64,000 nt of DNA from Calliopum simillimum (Eukaryota > Arthropoda > Insecta > Diptera > Lauxaniidae), in NCBI GenBank assembly GCA_951812925.1, contig OX638369.1, positions 24,271,329 through 24,335,328 of the forward strand, given 5' to 3'. A program made the translations under genes and the position numbers. Below the pieces are notes generated by a model. That model had not been told where the DNA came from. It saw only the letters and a program-made list of their open reading frames with translations, and searched no databases. This document shows, piece after piece, positions 25,380-37,690 of this stretch (positions are counted from its first letter, which is position 1; each line of letters opens with the position of its first letter).

Positions 25380-28300
25380 ATGTCTCGACCGGACTATGAG
25401 CAGTGTGCCTTTCACCATGGATGCTTGCTGGTTCTGCTGCGTGGCGTTGGGCCATCGAAGCCACGTTCATTACAAAAAATTTTCGAAAAAGTGCGTAAGG
25501 TGAACAACGTTAAAATTAATGGTAAGCTGAAGGATTTATATTGATTAGATTGCTGTAATATAGTACATAAACTAGAGTACAGTTCTCACACTCGGATTTA
25601 GGCTCTAAGTTCAGCGATGTTTGACTGTTTTCAATAGCAACGTTAGATATGGTATTGAACTCTTATTCTACAGAGACGCAAAGTTTCGTAGGGTATTGAA
25701 CTTTTTATCTAGTCATTTCAATAGTTTTTATGTATTGAATAGGTATACCTATTTGACAGATGCAAAAAAAAAAAAAAAAACTTATCTTCAATATATCATA
25801 ATTTCCGCTCTTTTTTAAAGTGAAAAAATAAATAAATTTTGTTGGAACTATACTTTTATTTCATCTTCAATTTATTTATAAACGAGCCAACAAAGACGCA
25901 CAATTTGTTAAAAAAAAAATATTTGTTATATTCCTATAAAATTATTTACCCATGGCATAATGGGACTATGGGACTCATAAATAAACTTTCTCGAGAATTT
26001 TTTCTCTCCTCCAGCTACTGACAAAGTGTGGAGACTTGTAGATTTATTTAGCCAAACTCGTCGAGTTATTTATTGGCATCACCATTTTTGTTATTTTACT
26101 TTTTTCTGACTTTTTTGTTATTCCTAGCTTACACAAAAAAATGTTTGCTTAAAAACTTGTTTCGTAATCCGTGTGGTTTCAATTACTTTTCATTTCTATA
26201 GCTTTTTGATGCAAATGGTGAATCATACTAGAATCCCCTTTTTGCAGAATTACAGGTTCTACAAATTATATTCATTTGAACTTACGAAAAAATAACAGTT
26301 CGATAAAATCGAATTTTTTTGACTTTTTGCGGTTTTTTAAGATTAAGTTATTTTTCGTTAATGAAAATCAATATTACTTGTAGAACGCGTAATTCTCCGC
26401 AAAACAAATTTTAATACCTTTTATCGTTCGACTCATCGTTTTCATCAAAAAGCTTCCTAAATGAAAAGTAATTGAAATCACACTGATTTCGGAACAGACC
26501 TGAAAGTATTTGTTTGAAAAAAATTCCGCGTGTAAACTAGGAATGATGAAATTTAATTTGGCTGATTTTTTTGTTTTCCTGCTGGAAGGAGATTATCCAA
26601 TGTTTACGATTGCAAATGTTCACTCTCAAGAACTCTGAAGAGAATTTATTGATAAATTCATGATAAAGCCTAATAACGAAGTATGTCTGATATGCCATTG
26701 TAACTGAACTTGCTTTATTTAAACATTTTTATAGGGAGAAAAAATTAAATCACGAAATATAATATTCTAATTAAAAGTGTAGTGTAAAGTAAACTTGAGA
26801 GAATGAATAACTTGCGAGCATCTAAGATTTCCAATGAAGCAGTTTTACCTCTCTCTGAATAATTACGAAAACATCCCGCGACTTCGAACCGATAAGGTTA
26901 TACACATAAACTGAAAAATATCGAAAAATCGTATTTTTTTGCATTTGTAGTTAGGATATATCGAAATGTGGACTTGATAGAGTAAATCGTGGCATAAATA
27001 CGGTGACCAACCGTACTGTATTATACAGAACAGTTCTGTAATTGAGGCCTCTCTTCTGTATAATTTTTAAAACTAAGAAATGTTCTGTATTTTAGAAGGA
27101 GGTGTGTATTTGTTCTGTATTTTGCAAAATTTTTAGGTGGAGCGATTTCCACCAAAAAATCAAATATTACAATAAAAAAAAAACAAAATCGAAATATGCA
27201 CTCAAACACTAAATTTGAAATGAAAAAAGAGTTGTTGGCTACATTGTTTACTTTAATGATAATTTAAAACTAGTAAGGGTGTTACCTTTGGCCTGGCCAA
27301 ACATTAAATACCCTACACAGCTGAATTTTGAAAATTTTGTTTATATGGGAGGTGCCAGGCCCTCTTGTCCGAATTCACCCAGATTTTTCTCAGAGCTTGA
27401 ATTTATAGTTCTTAATATTTGAGTGAAATTTGGTTGGATTATCTCAAATAATGTTTTCAGTATAGCGTTTTGAACCTTTTGCTTATATGGGAGGTGCCAC
27501 GCCCTCTTTTCCGATTTTATCTAGTTTTTGCTTGAAGCTTGTATTTATAATTCTTAGTGTCTGAGTAAAATTTAGTTCGATTATCTCAAAAAACGCTTTC
27601 AGTATAGCGTTTTAAACCTTTTGCTTATATGAGAGGCCCTCTTGTCCGAATTCGCCCACTTTTTGCTCAGAGCTTGCGCTTACAATTCGTAGTATTTATG
27701 TGTATTTTGGTTGCGTTATCGTGAAAAATACTCCAAAAGTTGCATTTTGAATATATTTTTTGTATGGGCGGTAGGCGTGTCCGTTGACCGATTTCACTCA
27801 TTTTCAATTCCCGAGCTAACTTTGACGGCGGAGGCTGTGCACCAAATTTCATTGAATTATCTTGCTTAGTTTTCCCAAAACACACAGCCAGCCAGCCACC
27901 CAGCCAGCCACCCAGCCAACCAGCCAGCCAGCCAACAAGCCAGGCAGACGGACATGGCTATATCGACTCAGGAGGTGACGCTGATCAAGAATATGTATAC
28001 TTTTCTATATCTGCCACGCCTCCTTAGCGTTACAAAGGGAAGGACAAAGTGAATATACCCTGGGTGTAGAGTATAAAAAATAAATATCATTGTTTTTGTC
28101 AACTTTCTGAATCTGCTTTTATCTTGAAGACATTTTGAATACATACTTGCATGTTCTCAATTCTGATTTTCATTGGAGTCGAAATGGAATCAATCTTAAG
28201 GTGCTCTGCGTTTCGAAAAATAAAATGGAATCGGAATTTTATTGCAATGAACAAAACTAGCCACTGGTTTCAATCCGATTTACTGAAACGTTATTCCGAT

Positions 28301-31300
28301 GTGGTTTTCAATATCAAAACGCAGAGCACCTTAAGATTGGTTCCATTCCGAATACGAATACGAGGGTTGGTCTTGGAAAAATTTGGCCCAAACAAGGTAC
28401 ATAGAAATATTATAAAAGTTTGTTATTTTTTTTTTTTTTTGTGGTCTGTATTTCAATTTCAAATGAATGGTCACCGTAGGCATAAACCATAAATTGAATT
28501 GATGAGCAGAGATTTGAGTTATTTTACAAGCACACCGTGAAGCATTCTAAAATAACATTTTCGCCATTGTATGACAAATTCTTTCTTCACTAGCGCCACG
28601 GTATAATTGTGTCGTTTGAATGGAATTCCAATGGGTAAAATATATATTTACATGTGACATTTTTGATTTTCATCAGTTTTTATCAACAATTTGCAATTTT
28701 TACTTAAACATTTTTCCACTTTTCCATTAACCTTTTAATTTTATCTCTGTTCATAGTACGGATTTTAACCCGGTATTATATTTTTGAACGGTTTTATTTC
28801 TTAAGTTTTGTTTCTTCCGGCCATGCTTTCACGAAGAAAGTTTTCTTAAAAAGTGTCAAAATAGTAGTATAATCTCTAAAGTAAATATTCATGAGAACGA
28901 AAATAATAAAACATAACTTTCTGTTACGAATGAATGCTATAGCCGAAATAATCCTTAAGGTGAATCAATCCACCATAACTGAAAACTACTATACATTCAA
29001 TATCTGATTATTTTTAAAACTTTATCTCAATTATTTCTTGCTACATTTTATTAGATTCATCAAATTATACACGTGACATATGGGTGCGTTATATTCATGA
29101 GCATCCGGTAGAAAACAATGATTGGGGCGATTTTCAAACACATCGTCGTCTATTGGGTCTTATCACAATTGGTAAATTTGACAATCAGACCGAACTAAAT
29201 GAAATATGTCGACAACATGAATCCTTGAAAGTGCGTTACAGTAGCACACTGTATGATTCACGTGCAATTTTCTTTGGTCCGTCCTCTACAACTACAACAG
29301 AATTACAAAATAATACTGCAACTAATTGCAATCACCATGATAGCATTGATGAAGTTACTAACAATACCGAAAATAAAATCCAAACGACGTCATCTTCATC
29401 GTCGACGTTAAGTGGTGGTGATCATGATGATGGTTGTGATCAGATTCAAGTTTTTAAACGACTTGAAGACGAGTATTCAACACCATCTAATTTTAAAGCA
29501 CAAGCATTTTTCTATCGCGAGCACGATCCCTGCGATGATCTGGAAACACACATAACAGAGTTTCTGAATTCGCTTTTTTGGGTTCTGGAATCAAAACGTT
29601 TAGAACGTTCACGTGAAAAAGTTGAGAAAGTGAGCCTGCTGTCGGCTCCCTTTGAAAAGAAAGATTTTGTCGGCTTAGATATGGATTCGCGCAACAACCG
29701 TAAGCGCTGTGTTGGACGCGTTACCAAGCACTTGGCCGATTTATATTTGCAAGCAGGATTGGTTGAGGAATCTTTAAGTCTTTTTCACAGCGCTTGTGAT
29801 ACGCTACGTGCCATTGGTGATGCACTCTGGGTTGGTGCAGCCGAAGAGGGTTTATGCGCTGCATCTTCAATACTTTTATATCCACATTTGCGTGAGATTG
29901 AAACATTGCATAGAAATGCATCGTTACAGGAGGGTAAGTAAATTGCGTTGCATAAACTCTTCGTCAACTTCTTGTTCTGTTTTAATGTTTTAGGATCCTC
30001 ACCATTACGTGGCACACCAGAAAAGTGGCGTGCTAGTGATTTAACTAAAAAAGTTTCTTCCGCGTCAATTAATGAACACAACTCACATCACGAACAGCAG
30101 CAGCAGCAACAGTCTTCGGTAGTGGCAACAACAACACCTATTGCGGCCTCAAACTCATCATCGTCCTCTTCAGTATCTTCCATCCTCACATCTGCCTCGT
30201 CGACACCATCGTCCTCCACTTCAACGCTTTCCGCAGCTACAAACACCAACCGCAACGATCTACCTGGCAATATACTCAAACCAGATGAGATTCCAATTAT
30301 CTTTCGAAAGGCCATTATCAATTATAGCAAATATCGTCATGCAGCAATTATAGAGACAGAATCGGCGCTAAAAGCAGCGCGCATTTGCATCGAACAGGGT
30401 AGACCGCTAGATGTAGCAATGTTCTTGCAGAATATACTCTATATCAATTTGAGTATGACTGAACAGGAACGCGTCAAACGTTTTGAAGTCATTACCGATT
30501 TGTATCAGCAAATTGGCTATAGACGTAAAGCGGCGTTCTTTCAACGTATGGCAGCTTTAAAACATGTACAACAGGGCAATCAAAATCCTGATTGGTCACA
30601 GAGCTATCGCCTTATGCTGGAAAGTTTCCCAGGGTATACACTATCGTTGGATCCATTGGAAGTGATTGAAAACAATGCAGGTTGGCCATCGTTGCAAATT
30701 GATCTGTTACAGGGTTTAATAGCAGCAGCGCGTCGCTTAGGACATTCCGCATTAGCTACGCGTCACATGACATTTCTACTGCAGACACAATGGATAAATA
30801 TGTCGCAAAATCAACAAAGCGATATGGCGGTTCAGTTGCAGGTAAAAATTACACAAAACATTACTTGATTTGTTTGTGTTTTTTATTCCACTATAATCCA
30901 TAGAACCTGAGTGCTCAATGTGAAGGCTCTCCCGTGCCTTTAGTGCTAGAAAACGGCACCGTTATACCACCAGCAAATCTTACGGATTTACCGTTTTGTA
31001 TGGATATAGCAGTTAAGGATCTTCCTGCTCATTTACGTCCACAACGCATTAAAATCATTAAAGCTGACAGCGGTCCATTCCTTTTTACACCAATTCACTT
31101 TAGCTCAATAGATAGACGTGAAAAGAAAAAGGATAAAAATAAAATTGGTAGGAATCATATTTCATACTAGGGGCCTGCAAAAGACATCCTTTTTTACTCT
31201 CACATTTTTCACTGAACTAATGTATTTGATTAAAAAAATTAAAGATTCAAACCTACACTGATTTAATTTTGACACTGGAGTACACTGTCTTGTTTAATAA

Positions 31301-34300
31301 GTGTCAAATAAAATCCTGATTCTATCAAATACTTCAGTGTACTGTATTTTAAACAAACATATACTTCAGGTCAGTGTAAGACGTTATTATGGTATGGTTA
31401 CACTTGCAAGTTGCAACGCATTGGTAACCCAAGATTGTAGTAGCTTTTATACAGTTTAATGAGAGAGAGAGATAGAGATAGAGAAAGCGTAGACAAAAAA
31501 GAGGCACAATAATTGTCCCCAATGTAGTATTTTGTAATGTACACTACAACTACAGTATATGCTCTGAAATGTCAAGAAATTCGCACGCTACACTGAACTG
31601 AAGTATTTTATAAATAAGAAGCGGGTAGAAGCCATAGCTTATTTTGAAACTAAATGTCTTAAAACTCCAACAAAACGTCTTATGCAGACCCCTATTTCAT
31701 ACACATGAGTATTTTAAATTAACTTTGGATTATTTTTTTAAAGCATTTCTCTGGGTGCAGCATGATTTAAGTGAAATCACTCTACGACTGCGTAATCCTT
31801 TACCTTTTGAGCTTATTGTTAGCGATATGCGTTTGCTGACAAACGGCATTGTATTTGAGTCATTACCGCAAACAGTCACATTACAACCACATATGCCAAC
31901 GTATGTCACATTGCATGGTACACCTATTGAGGTGGGACAATTAGAAATACAAGGCTATAGCACACACTCTTTAGGTGTTAAATCAAATTGCCGACTTAAA
32001 CACATGCGAGGACGCAGTTTTCCGCCCAACTATTTAATTGATGTTATACCAGCATTGCCGCGAATTTCTGCCAAGACATCGCTACCACAAACTGCAACGT
32101 TTAGCAGTTTGGCAAGTTGTGATATTGTCATCACATCTGCGAGCTTAACGCTTTACAATGGCGAATCATCTACATGCGTTGTGACTATCATCAATGAGAG
32201 CACATTGCCGGTAGAGCATCTAGAAGTGACAATAAATTCAAATGTTGAAATGGAAGTGCAAAAGAAAATGTTCAAAATTGATGAACAAGACTTACAGGTA
32301 ACTCAATTCTTCAAATCATCCTTTCAAATTCTGTATTCGTTTATAATTAAAACCATATTTATAACTTATAAAAACTTATAATTTAATTTTTTTTTTCTAT
32401 AATATTTCAAGTCTAAACTTCCAATACCGCCTAAATCTTTAATTGATTTTACGGTGCATATTTTTGGTGAAGCTGACTTCATTTGTCCAATAGTCAGTCA
32501 ACGCGCTGCATCAATACACTCCAGTGGCACAAATACAACGCTGCAACATGATTATGGTGGTGGTGCTACTGGTGGTGGCGGTGGCGCTGGACCACAATCG
32601 CTACAGTATTCAAATTTCTCTTCATCGGGTCATGCCAGCTTACCATCACGTGTTAGCTCACCAAATCCACACAATGCTGTAAACAACACTACAAGCACAC
32701 GTCGCAATGAAACATTCACATCAAGTTTTCGTTCAGCAAATTCAGGCAATGTTGGTGGTGGTGGGCAGCCAACATCTTTGGCTGCACTAAGCTTACCACA
32801 ACCAGGCTCCAATAGTTCACAATACTCACAACATGTTGAGGCACAATTTCGCATAAAATACTCAGGTGGTGAAGCTATGGAGGCTGGTTACTGTCGTCAA
32901 TGTGCAATTTCATTCAATCTCGAATTGCTACCGAGTGCGCAGATTACATCTTGGGATGTACTTCCAGCTGAAATGTAAATGCATACAATTATATTTTAAA
33001 AAATTTGTGATATTGTTATTTAATTATTTTTCTTTTTTTTAAATTAGACCATCACAATTTTATCTAGTACTTGATGTTTCAAACTTAACTGCACAAGAAA
33101 TGTCGCTAAATTATACCAATAATAAAAGCATTTTAATTGAGGCCAAAGAAAGCTGCCGTGTGCCTATACCAGTGGATCGTTGTTCGTTGGAACAAGTATG
33201 TAAAGCTCGTGAAGCTGAACATGCAGAAAATATGGAAAGAGGTGAAAATTTGCATTTGTTTTATTAGTGCAATAAATGACATTTTTATTATTTTTTTTTT
33301 TTTATATTTAGAACTTTGTTTTCGTACACAAGTGCTCTCATTTACTGATTCCATTAGTAAACTTTGTTCGGAGCATGTGGCAGAACGTGTTAATATTAAT
33401 TGGTTGCTCACTGGTACCGACATACAGGGTATTGCTTCTTTGCGTGGCATATTATTGACACCAGCCATGATTGATTTAACTACAGTGTCACCTTTACAGT
33501 GGAGTAAGTGGATAAAAAATATATTTTTGCAAGCTATCCTTATTTATATATCGTCGGGTTGAAACTACAACTCGACATCTACATTTTTCATGTTTTGAAA
33601 CAGAATACTTTTTCTGTATTTTCAAAATTCGTTTTTTGTATGAGGTTTTAAAGATTTCTGCTTTATATTCTTTGTATAAAATTTCAAAAAAACGGATAAA
33701 ACTGGAGCATAGAGCTGTTTTTTCTCCATGTTTCTGTATACTTAACTCAAAACTCAAAAAATGTAGATGTCTAGTTGTAGTTTTAACCTGACGATGTATA
33801 AATAGGAAATATAAATCAGCGTTTTAATTCTAATATAAATAAATTATATTATAGTCCAGAAATGAAGCGTTGATACTAAGAAAAAATAGTTTTTTTTAGT
33901 TGTTTTTGGAACAGATAATGGTTTACATTATTAGCTACCAAACAAGTATAGGTCAGATGACATTGTTGGTTTGAGCTTTCTGTTCAATGTGTGTTCAACG
34001 AGGTACAAAGCAGGGCGATGCAAGAGAAAAACAAAAAAAAAAAAAAAACAAAAAATATAACTTTTGCATGTGCTGTATTTGCTTTTTTCTGTGATTCTCA
34101 ACAAATCTATGAAAAAGTTTGAATATAGTATGCTTGTCAAGTTCTTCTGGATGTCGGCAAATTCGTCTGATGATATGATTGTGGTGATCATTGTAACTTA
34201 ACGAAAACCAGACTTCCAAATTTTTGCCATTATGCATTTTGCCTTGTTTTTATAATTTGTTTTGTGAAACCAACAATGCCATCTTGCCTACTTAGCCCAT

Positions 34301-35004
34301 AAAAATAGTTTTTATTTCATCTTCAAAATCAAATTAAACTTCTGAATTCAAATGATTAACTCTCTTTTGTTTCTTAAATTATTCCTTCCTTTAGCTGTGC
34401 TTTTCCAAAATACACCAGTGCAGCCACAATCAGAAATTGTTTGCATCGCTGGACAATGTGCCACATTAAGTGTTACTGTTTGCAATCAATCAGTGCAACC
34501 GCTCAAGAATTTAATGTTAACCATTAAATTCTATCAAGATTATTTAAATGGAATGGAAAATTACAATTTGGAGACGCGTGTTTCGATTTCAGGACCTAAT
34601 AAGTATAAAAATAAAAAATGCGTTTTTTTCTCTGTTTGCTTGTTGAATTTATTTTATTGTTTTTCAAAATTTCTTTAATTTTTTATAGAATTGCAATACC
34701 GCTGCTGCAAAAGTATGCATCTGCTCATCATGAATGCTCAGTGATTTTCTTTACACCTGGACGTTTTAAGACTAGCATACAGTGCTATTCAAAACCTCAA
34801 CAGGCAATAGCTGCTGTAAATGCTGTTGCAAATCCTTTGCTTTCACAATCCTCCTATCCGTTGCCTCCAGAAAGCAGCAGCAGTCAATTAAAACAAGCAC
34901 AAATTCTTATTAATGATATTTCAGGTGCTACAAACTATCACGAACAGCAGGAGCATGTTTGGAAATTTATACCACCCATTGAGGTTACCGTTGTTGAGCA
35001 ATAA
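25380..35004 (+). CDS. TRAPPC9 / brunelleschi (NIBP), TRAPPII subunit, ten exons
   Basis: This is the TRAPPII-specific subunit TRAPPC9, which works in Golgi traffic as part of a Rab exchange-factor complex. Exons: 25380-25521, 29055-29933, 29994-30841, 30904-31147, 31744-32297, 32412-32974, 33048-33241, 33312-33503, 34395-34602, 34689-35004. All borders are GT/AG, every phase matches, and the joined frame has 1,379 codons before TAA. The start MSRPDYEQC aligns with human MSVPDYMQC. Diagnostic blocks include ENNDWGDFQTHRR and YGSTLYDSR-like YSSTLYDSR (exon 2), LPFELIVSDMRLLT and VIPALPRIS (exon 5), FRIKYSGGEA (exon 6) and NGMENYNLETRVS (exon 9). Low-complexity inserts occur in exon 2 (Asn/Thr/Ser), exon 3 (Gln then Ser) and exon 6 (Gly/Ser). 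Introns 1, 4 and 8 hold mobile elements. An in-frame ATG 17 codons upstream (25329) could extend the N-terminus. Confidence 0.95.
26157..26499. mobile_element. Hairpin MITE in TRAPPC9 intron 1, relative of 9361 and 51922
   Basis: The left end (TTGTTTCGTAATCCGTGTGG) pairs with diverged inverted sequence at the right (CACACTGATTTCGGAACAGA). The inner arms pair better, for example AATTACTTTTCATTT with AAATGAAAAGTAATT. The subterminal block TTTTATCGTTCGACTCATCG is shared with the elements at 9361 and 51922. It is non-coding and more diverged than the 9361 copy. Confidence 0.7.
26990..27230. repeat. Short T-rich repeat with TTCTGTAT motif
   Basis: The 8-mer TTCTGTAT or a close variant recurs at least four times between 27030 and 27125, next to a short palindromic run around CTGTATTATACAG. 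It lies in TRAPPC9 intron 1, just before the Helitron-like copy. I cannot assign it to a family. Confidence 0.35.
27270..28075 (-). mobile_element. Helitron-like mini-me/DINE element in TRAPPC9 intron 1
   Basis: Read on the minus strand it has all parts. The 5' subterminal repeat region is at 28060-28075 (TATACTCTACACCC, one change from the other copies). It is followed by the GTAACGC core, the TTGATCAGCGTCACC core, and a GGCT/GGTT microsatellite (27885-27950). There are then three units of about 120-140 bp with GGGCGTGGCACCTCCCATAT, and the 3' subterminal repeat GTGTAGGGTAT. The 3' hairpin TTTGGCCAGGCCAAA ends near 27287, and CTAG is at 27270-27273. It has no coding capacity, so any movement would depend on a helper. 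Confidence 0.85.
28182..28350. repeat. Inverted repeat in TRAPPC9 intron 1
   Basis: A 33-bp arm, with core CTTAAGGTGCTCTGCGTTT near 28196, reappears inverted near 28318 (AAACGCAGAGCACCTTAAG). About 90 bp lie between the arms. It is possibly a small MITE or a fold-back end. No coding sequence. Confidence 0.75.
31168..31694. mobile_element. hAT-type MITE in TRAPPC9 intron 4
   Basis: The ends are TAGGGGCCTGCAAAAGAC and, inverted, TAGGGGTCTGCATAAGAC. The 8 bp immediately outside are identical on both sides, TTTCATAC at 31160-31167 and 31695-31702, an exact 8-bp duplication as made by hAT transposases. The 527-bp body is non-coding and includes a GA-rich microsatellite (31461-31488) and repeated CAGTGTA motifs. 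It fills most of intron 4, ending 49 bp before exon 5. Confidence 0.88.
33550..33795. mobile_element. Hairpin MITE in TRAPPC9 intron 8
   Basis: The left arm starts ATCGTCGGGTTGAAACTACA. The right arm is its complement and ends ACCTGACGAT at 33795. The arms run about 100 bp each with moderate mismatch. The flanks are TA-rich. A related half-copy lies at about 61905-62015, sharing TTTCTGTATACTTAACTCAA and the TGTAGTTT.AACC.GACGA end. No coding sequence. Confidence 0.75.
33943..34293. mobile_element. MITE copy in TRAPPC9 intron 8, family shared with CDC14 intron
   Basis: Terminal blocks GGTCAGATGACATTGTTGGT (left) and ACCAACAATGCCATCTTGCC (right) are inverted. The interior has GAATTCGTCTGATGATATG-like and CAAGTTCTTCTGGATGTCGG segments also found at 55627-56252. 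In that copy both arms carry the long module, whereas here the left arm is deleted to its first 50 or so bp. No coding sequence. Confidence 0.75.
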
Positions 35005-36110
35005 TACAATTTATATAGTGCATATAAAATATATTTATGTATATTGGAAGCAGGTAACTTTTTTTTACTGATTTATATAGTTGTCAGAAGAAAAGCGTAT
35101 TGATTGTTACGATTAATTTTTCATAGTTTTTTCTTTTGTAAATAAGTTATAATATATTTATGTATTGTATTAAACTCAAGTAATGGCACTAGTTATGTTT
35201 AGAAAAACAAAAATCTATATTAACTTCTAAAGCTTGAATATCTACTATGAGTTATGAATCTTTTTGTTAATATTTATATATGTATATGTATGTTATTGTT
35301 AATTAGACAAAGTCACAAAATTTATATATAAAATTAGTAATATTTAAAATGAGTTGTGACATAATTATATTTAAAAAAATAAATTGCAATTATGTAATTA
35401 ATTATGTGTTATATGTATGTGAGCAAAGGTCTTCAATGCTGCTCAAGAAGAAGCAAAGTATGTTTTACGTAAAAAATTATATATAAAAAAAAAAATTAAT
35501 TTAGCTGAATTACGATAAAAGAAATTTTGAAAATATCATGGTATTAACTACAATACTCTCTTTTTTTTTCTTTATTCCTGGCCAAAAACAGTTTTATTTT
35601 AAAAATAAGTTTTTATGCAAATAATTCTAAATTTTTCTTAAATGTAGCTTACAAATTTTTTGGTAGATGAATGTTGCTAAAATAAAATACCAAATGGATA
35701 TTTCCAAATACTTTATCTATTGCTCTAAAAATCTATTTTTATATAGAAGATGCGCTTGAATCTTGGCTGCAAATTTATCAACTACAAAAACCATTTTTAT
35801 ATGTAAACTTTAAGCAATAATAGTTGATAAAAGCTTATTTTAATAAAAGAGCTAAGGAATATTTTTATTTCGCGGTTTGTTTATACTTCTTCTGTTTGAA
35901 ACAATTTTGTACAATTTATAAATTTTTCTTGTTTTTCAACAAATGAAAAAACTTAATTTTTAATCTAAAAATAGTAAGAAACAAAAACGAAAAGAAATGT
36001 ATGCAATTATATATTGACAAATAATAAGAATGCAATATTATTAATCAATAAATATAGATAATCATCAGTATGAAATAATATCAAAAATTGTTTGCTTTAT
36101 GAAATTTTAA
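35005..36110. other. TRAPPC9 3' UTR and AT-rich flank
   Basis: The sequence downstream of the stop is strongly A/T-rich. A canonical AATAAA is at 35378-35383 and may be the polyadenylation signal, about 375 bp after the stop. Beyond it no gene or clear element is seen until 36137. Confidence 0.5.
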
Positions 36111-36136
36111 ATTCGATTGTACTTGCAGTTGGGACA

Positions 36137-36457
36137 TATTGGGGGTAATCGTGAATAAATATTCCCCGGGGAATTTTTCTCACACTACAATAGAGAATAT
36201 ATGGCAGTCTGAGAAAAACTCCCCGGGAATATTTTTTACTCACGATAACCCCCATTTTCAATTTCCTCATTTTTCTCAGACTGACGTGCATTCTCAATTG
36301 GAGGTTGAGAAAAATTCTCTGAGAATGTTGATTCACGATAACCCCCATAGTTATCGTGAACGAATGTTCCTGGGGAATTTTGCTCAGACTGCCTTTCATT
36401 CTCTTTTGCAATCTGAGAAAAACTCCCCGGAAATGTTTATTCACGATAACCCCCTAT
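36137..36457. mobile_element. Composite inverted-repeat element, GGGGGTTATCGTGAA ends
   Basis: Ends of the type GGGGG(T)ATCGTGAATAAA and, inverted, TTTATTCACGATAACCCCC bound the segment. The same terminus recurs internally: TCACGATAACCCCC near 36239 and near 36335, and TAGTTATCGTGAA near 36349. CTGAGAAAAACTCCCCGG-like blocks alternate in both directions. It therefore looks like two or three copies of one small hairpin element fused tail to tail. It has no coding capacity. Confidence 0.7.
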
Positions 36458-36459
36458 AT

Positions 36460-37690
36460 TTTTAGTTTTTTCAGAAGGCCTATGAAAACTAGTGCCAAGT
36501 TTTCGATTGTACGAAGCATGTCATTTTACTCAAGGAATTTAGGACTATTGATTTCAGCAAAAAAAAGGGTACCTTACGTCGACCCATGAAGATATCTTAT
36601 TTGAACACCGTGATCCATCAGTAGTACAGTATTTTGATTATATCAAGGCTCGGATTTCGATGAAATGCCATTTTTTCTGCTCTCACATAGACGTTTTCAG
36701 GTTATGCGGAAACACTATTCATGGTTTTTCTGTCATTTTCCATAGTTCACGACATTTTTTTGAGTAATTTTTGTTCAATTTTTATGTTTATTTTTGGCTA
36801 TAAGTAATTTTTGTTAAAAAGGAGGCGTGGCATTGTTCGATTACGCCCACTTTTTGGTCAGCGGATGCCAATTATGTGGAGCACCCGAATGTCATCGAAA
36901 TAGCTTGTAGTTTTTGGGAGATATAGCTTTTCTCGCATTGGTCGATCACGTCAACTTTTGGTCTGAGATATAACGTGTTAAGTTTTTTTTTCGATTAATC
37001 GTTAAATAGTGGCACCTATTTAATACCTTGGCCGCTTCTGAACATTCGTACTAGAACGTGGGAGGTACGATAAGTACAAAGTATGAGGTATGAAAAGTAC
37101 AAAGTACAAGGTACGAAAAGTACGAAGTTTTTATCAAATGTACGAACTTTACCGAATTAACGTACCTGTGAAATTCACGTGACTTGGAGGAACGTGATTT
37201 CATACCCTTATTCGTGAATTCACGTACTCACGTGTAGTATGAATTCATGTGATCCGACATAGAAATATTTTAGCCGATAATAAATAGAAGGTTGTTTAAT
37301 TTCGACATTTTAAAAATATACGTTGTAATTTATTGCAACGTAAATTAATAAAATTTTTATAAAAAAAGACTATAAAAAATGCACTGATTTTATTTTTATT
37401 TTTTAATGTATTTTTGCATTTTTTAGAGTTTCTAAAGGCATTTTGTTATTTTTTTTAGGTAATTTAGCGATGTTTTTAAGGGCATCAAAATCCACGCCCT
37501 GATTATAATCAATAATATTTATAAATATCCATGGTTGAAATCAGTCTTCGCTACAGGTTCAGTTAAATCTTAACAAAAGACGCTACAGTCAAATAAGTTT
37601 GCAAATGAAGAAGTTATATTTTCAGATTCTATGGGAATAGATCTTTGGACATGAAAGCGGATCCTTGTTAAAAACTTGTCAAATTCAGTT
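36460..37690. other. Repeat-rich intergenic DNA
   Basis: No gene is seen. The segment 36820-36970 resembles dispersed fly repeat text (GGAGGCGTGGC, then CGCCCACTTTTTGGTC). A 22-24-bp tandem unit (GAGGTACGA.AAGTACAAAGT) is present three times at 37062-37130. It is followed by CACGTGA-containing sequence to 37260. Confidence 0.5.
37062..37130 (+). repeat. Threefold tandem repeat, about 23 bp unit
   Basis: Units at 37062-37084, 37085-37108 and 37109-37130 share GAGGTAYGAAAAGTACAAAGT with a few changes. The unit is rich in GTAC, so single-stranded forms could pair with themselves. No function is assigned. Confidence 0.7.

Noticed and set aside
27885..27960. CRISPR-like array of short repeats (CCAGCCAGCC)
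   Set aside because: It is a tetranucleotide microsatellite inside a fly Helitron-like element, with no spacers.
29512..30321. Minus-strand open frames of 66-98 codons across TRAPPC9 exons 2 and 3
   Set aside because: They are antisense shadows of a well-supported coding exon.
33137..33562. Single 141-codon open frame across TRAPPC9 exons 7 and 8
   Set aside because: It reads through the intron 33242-33311; the true frame uses the GT/AG borders and keeps phase with both neighbours.
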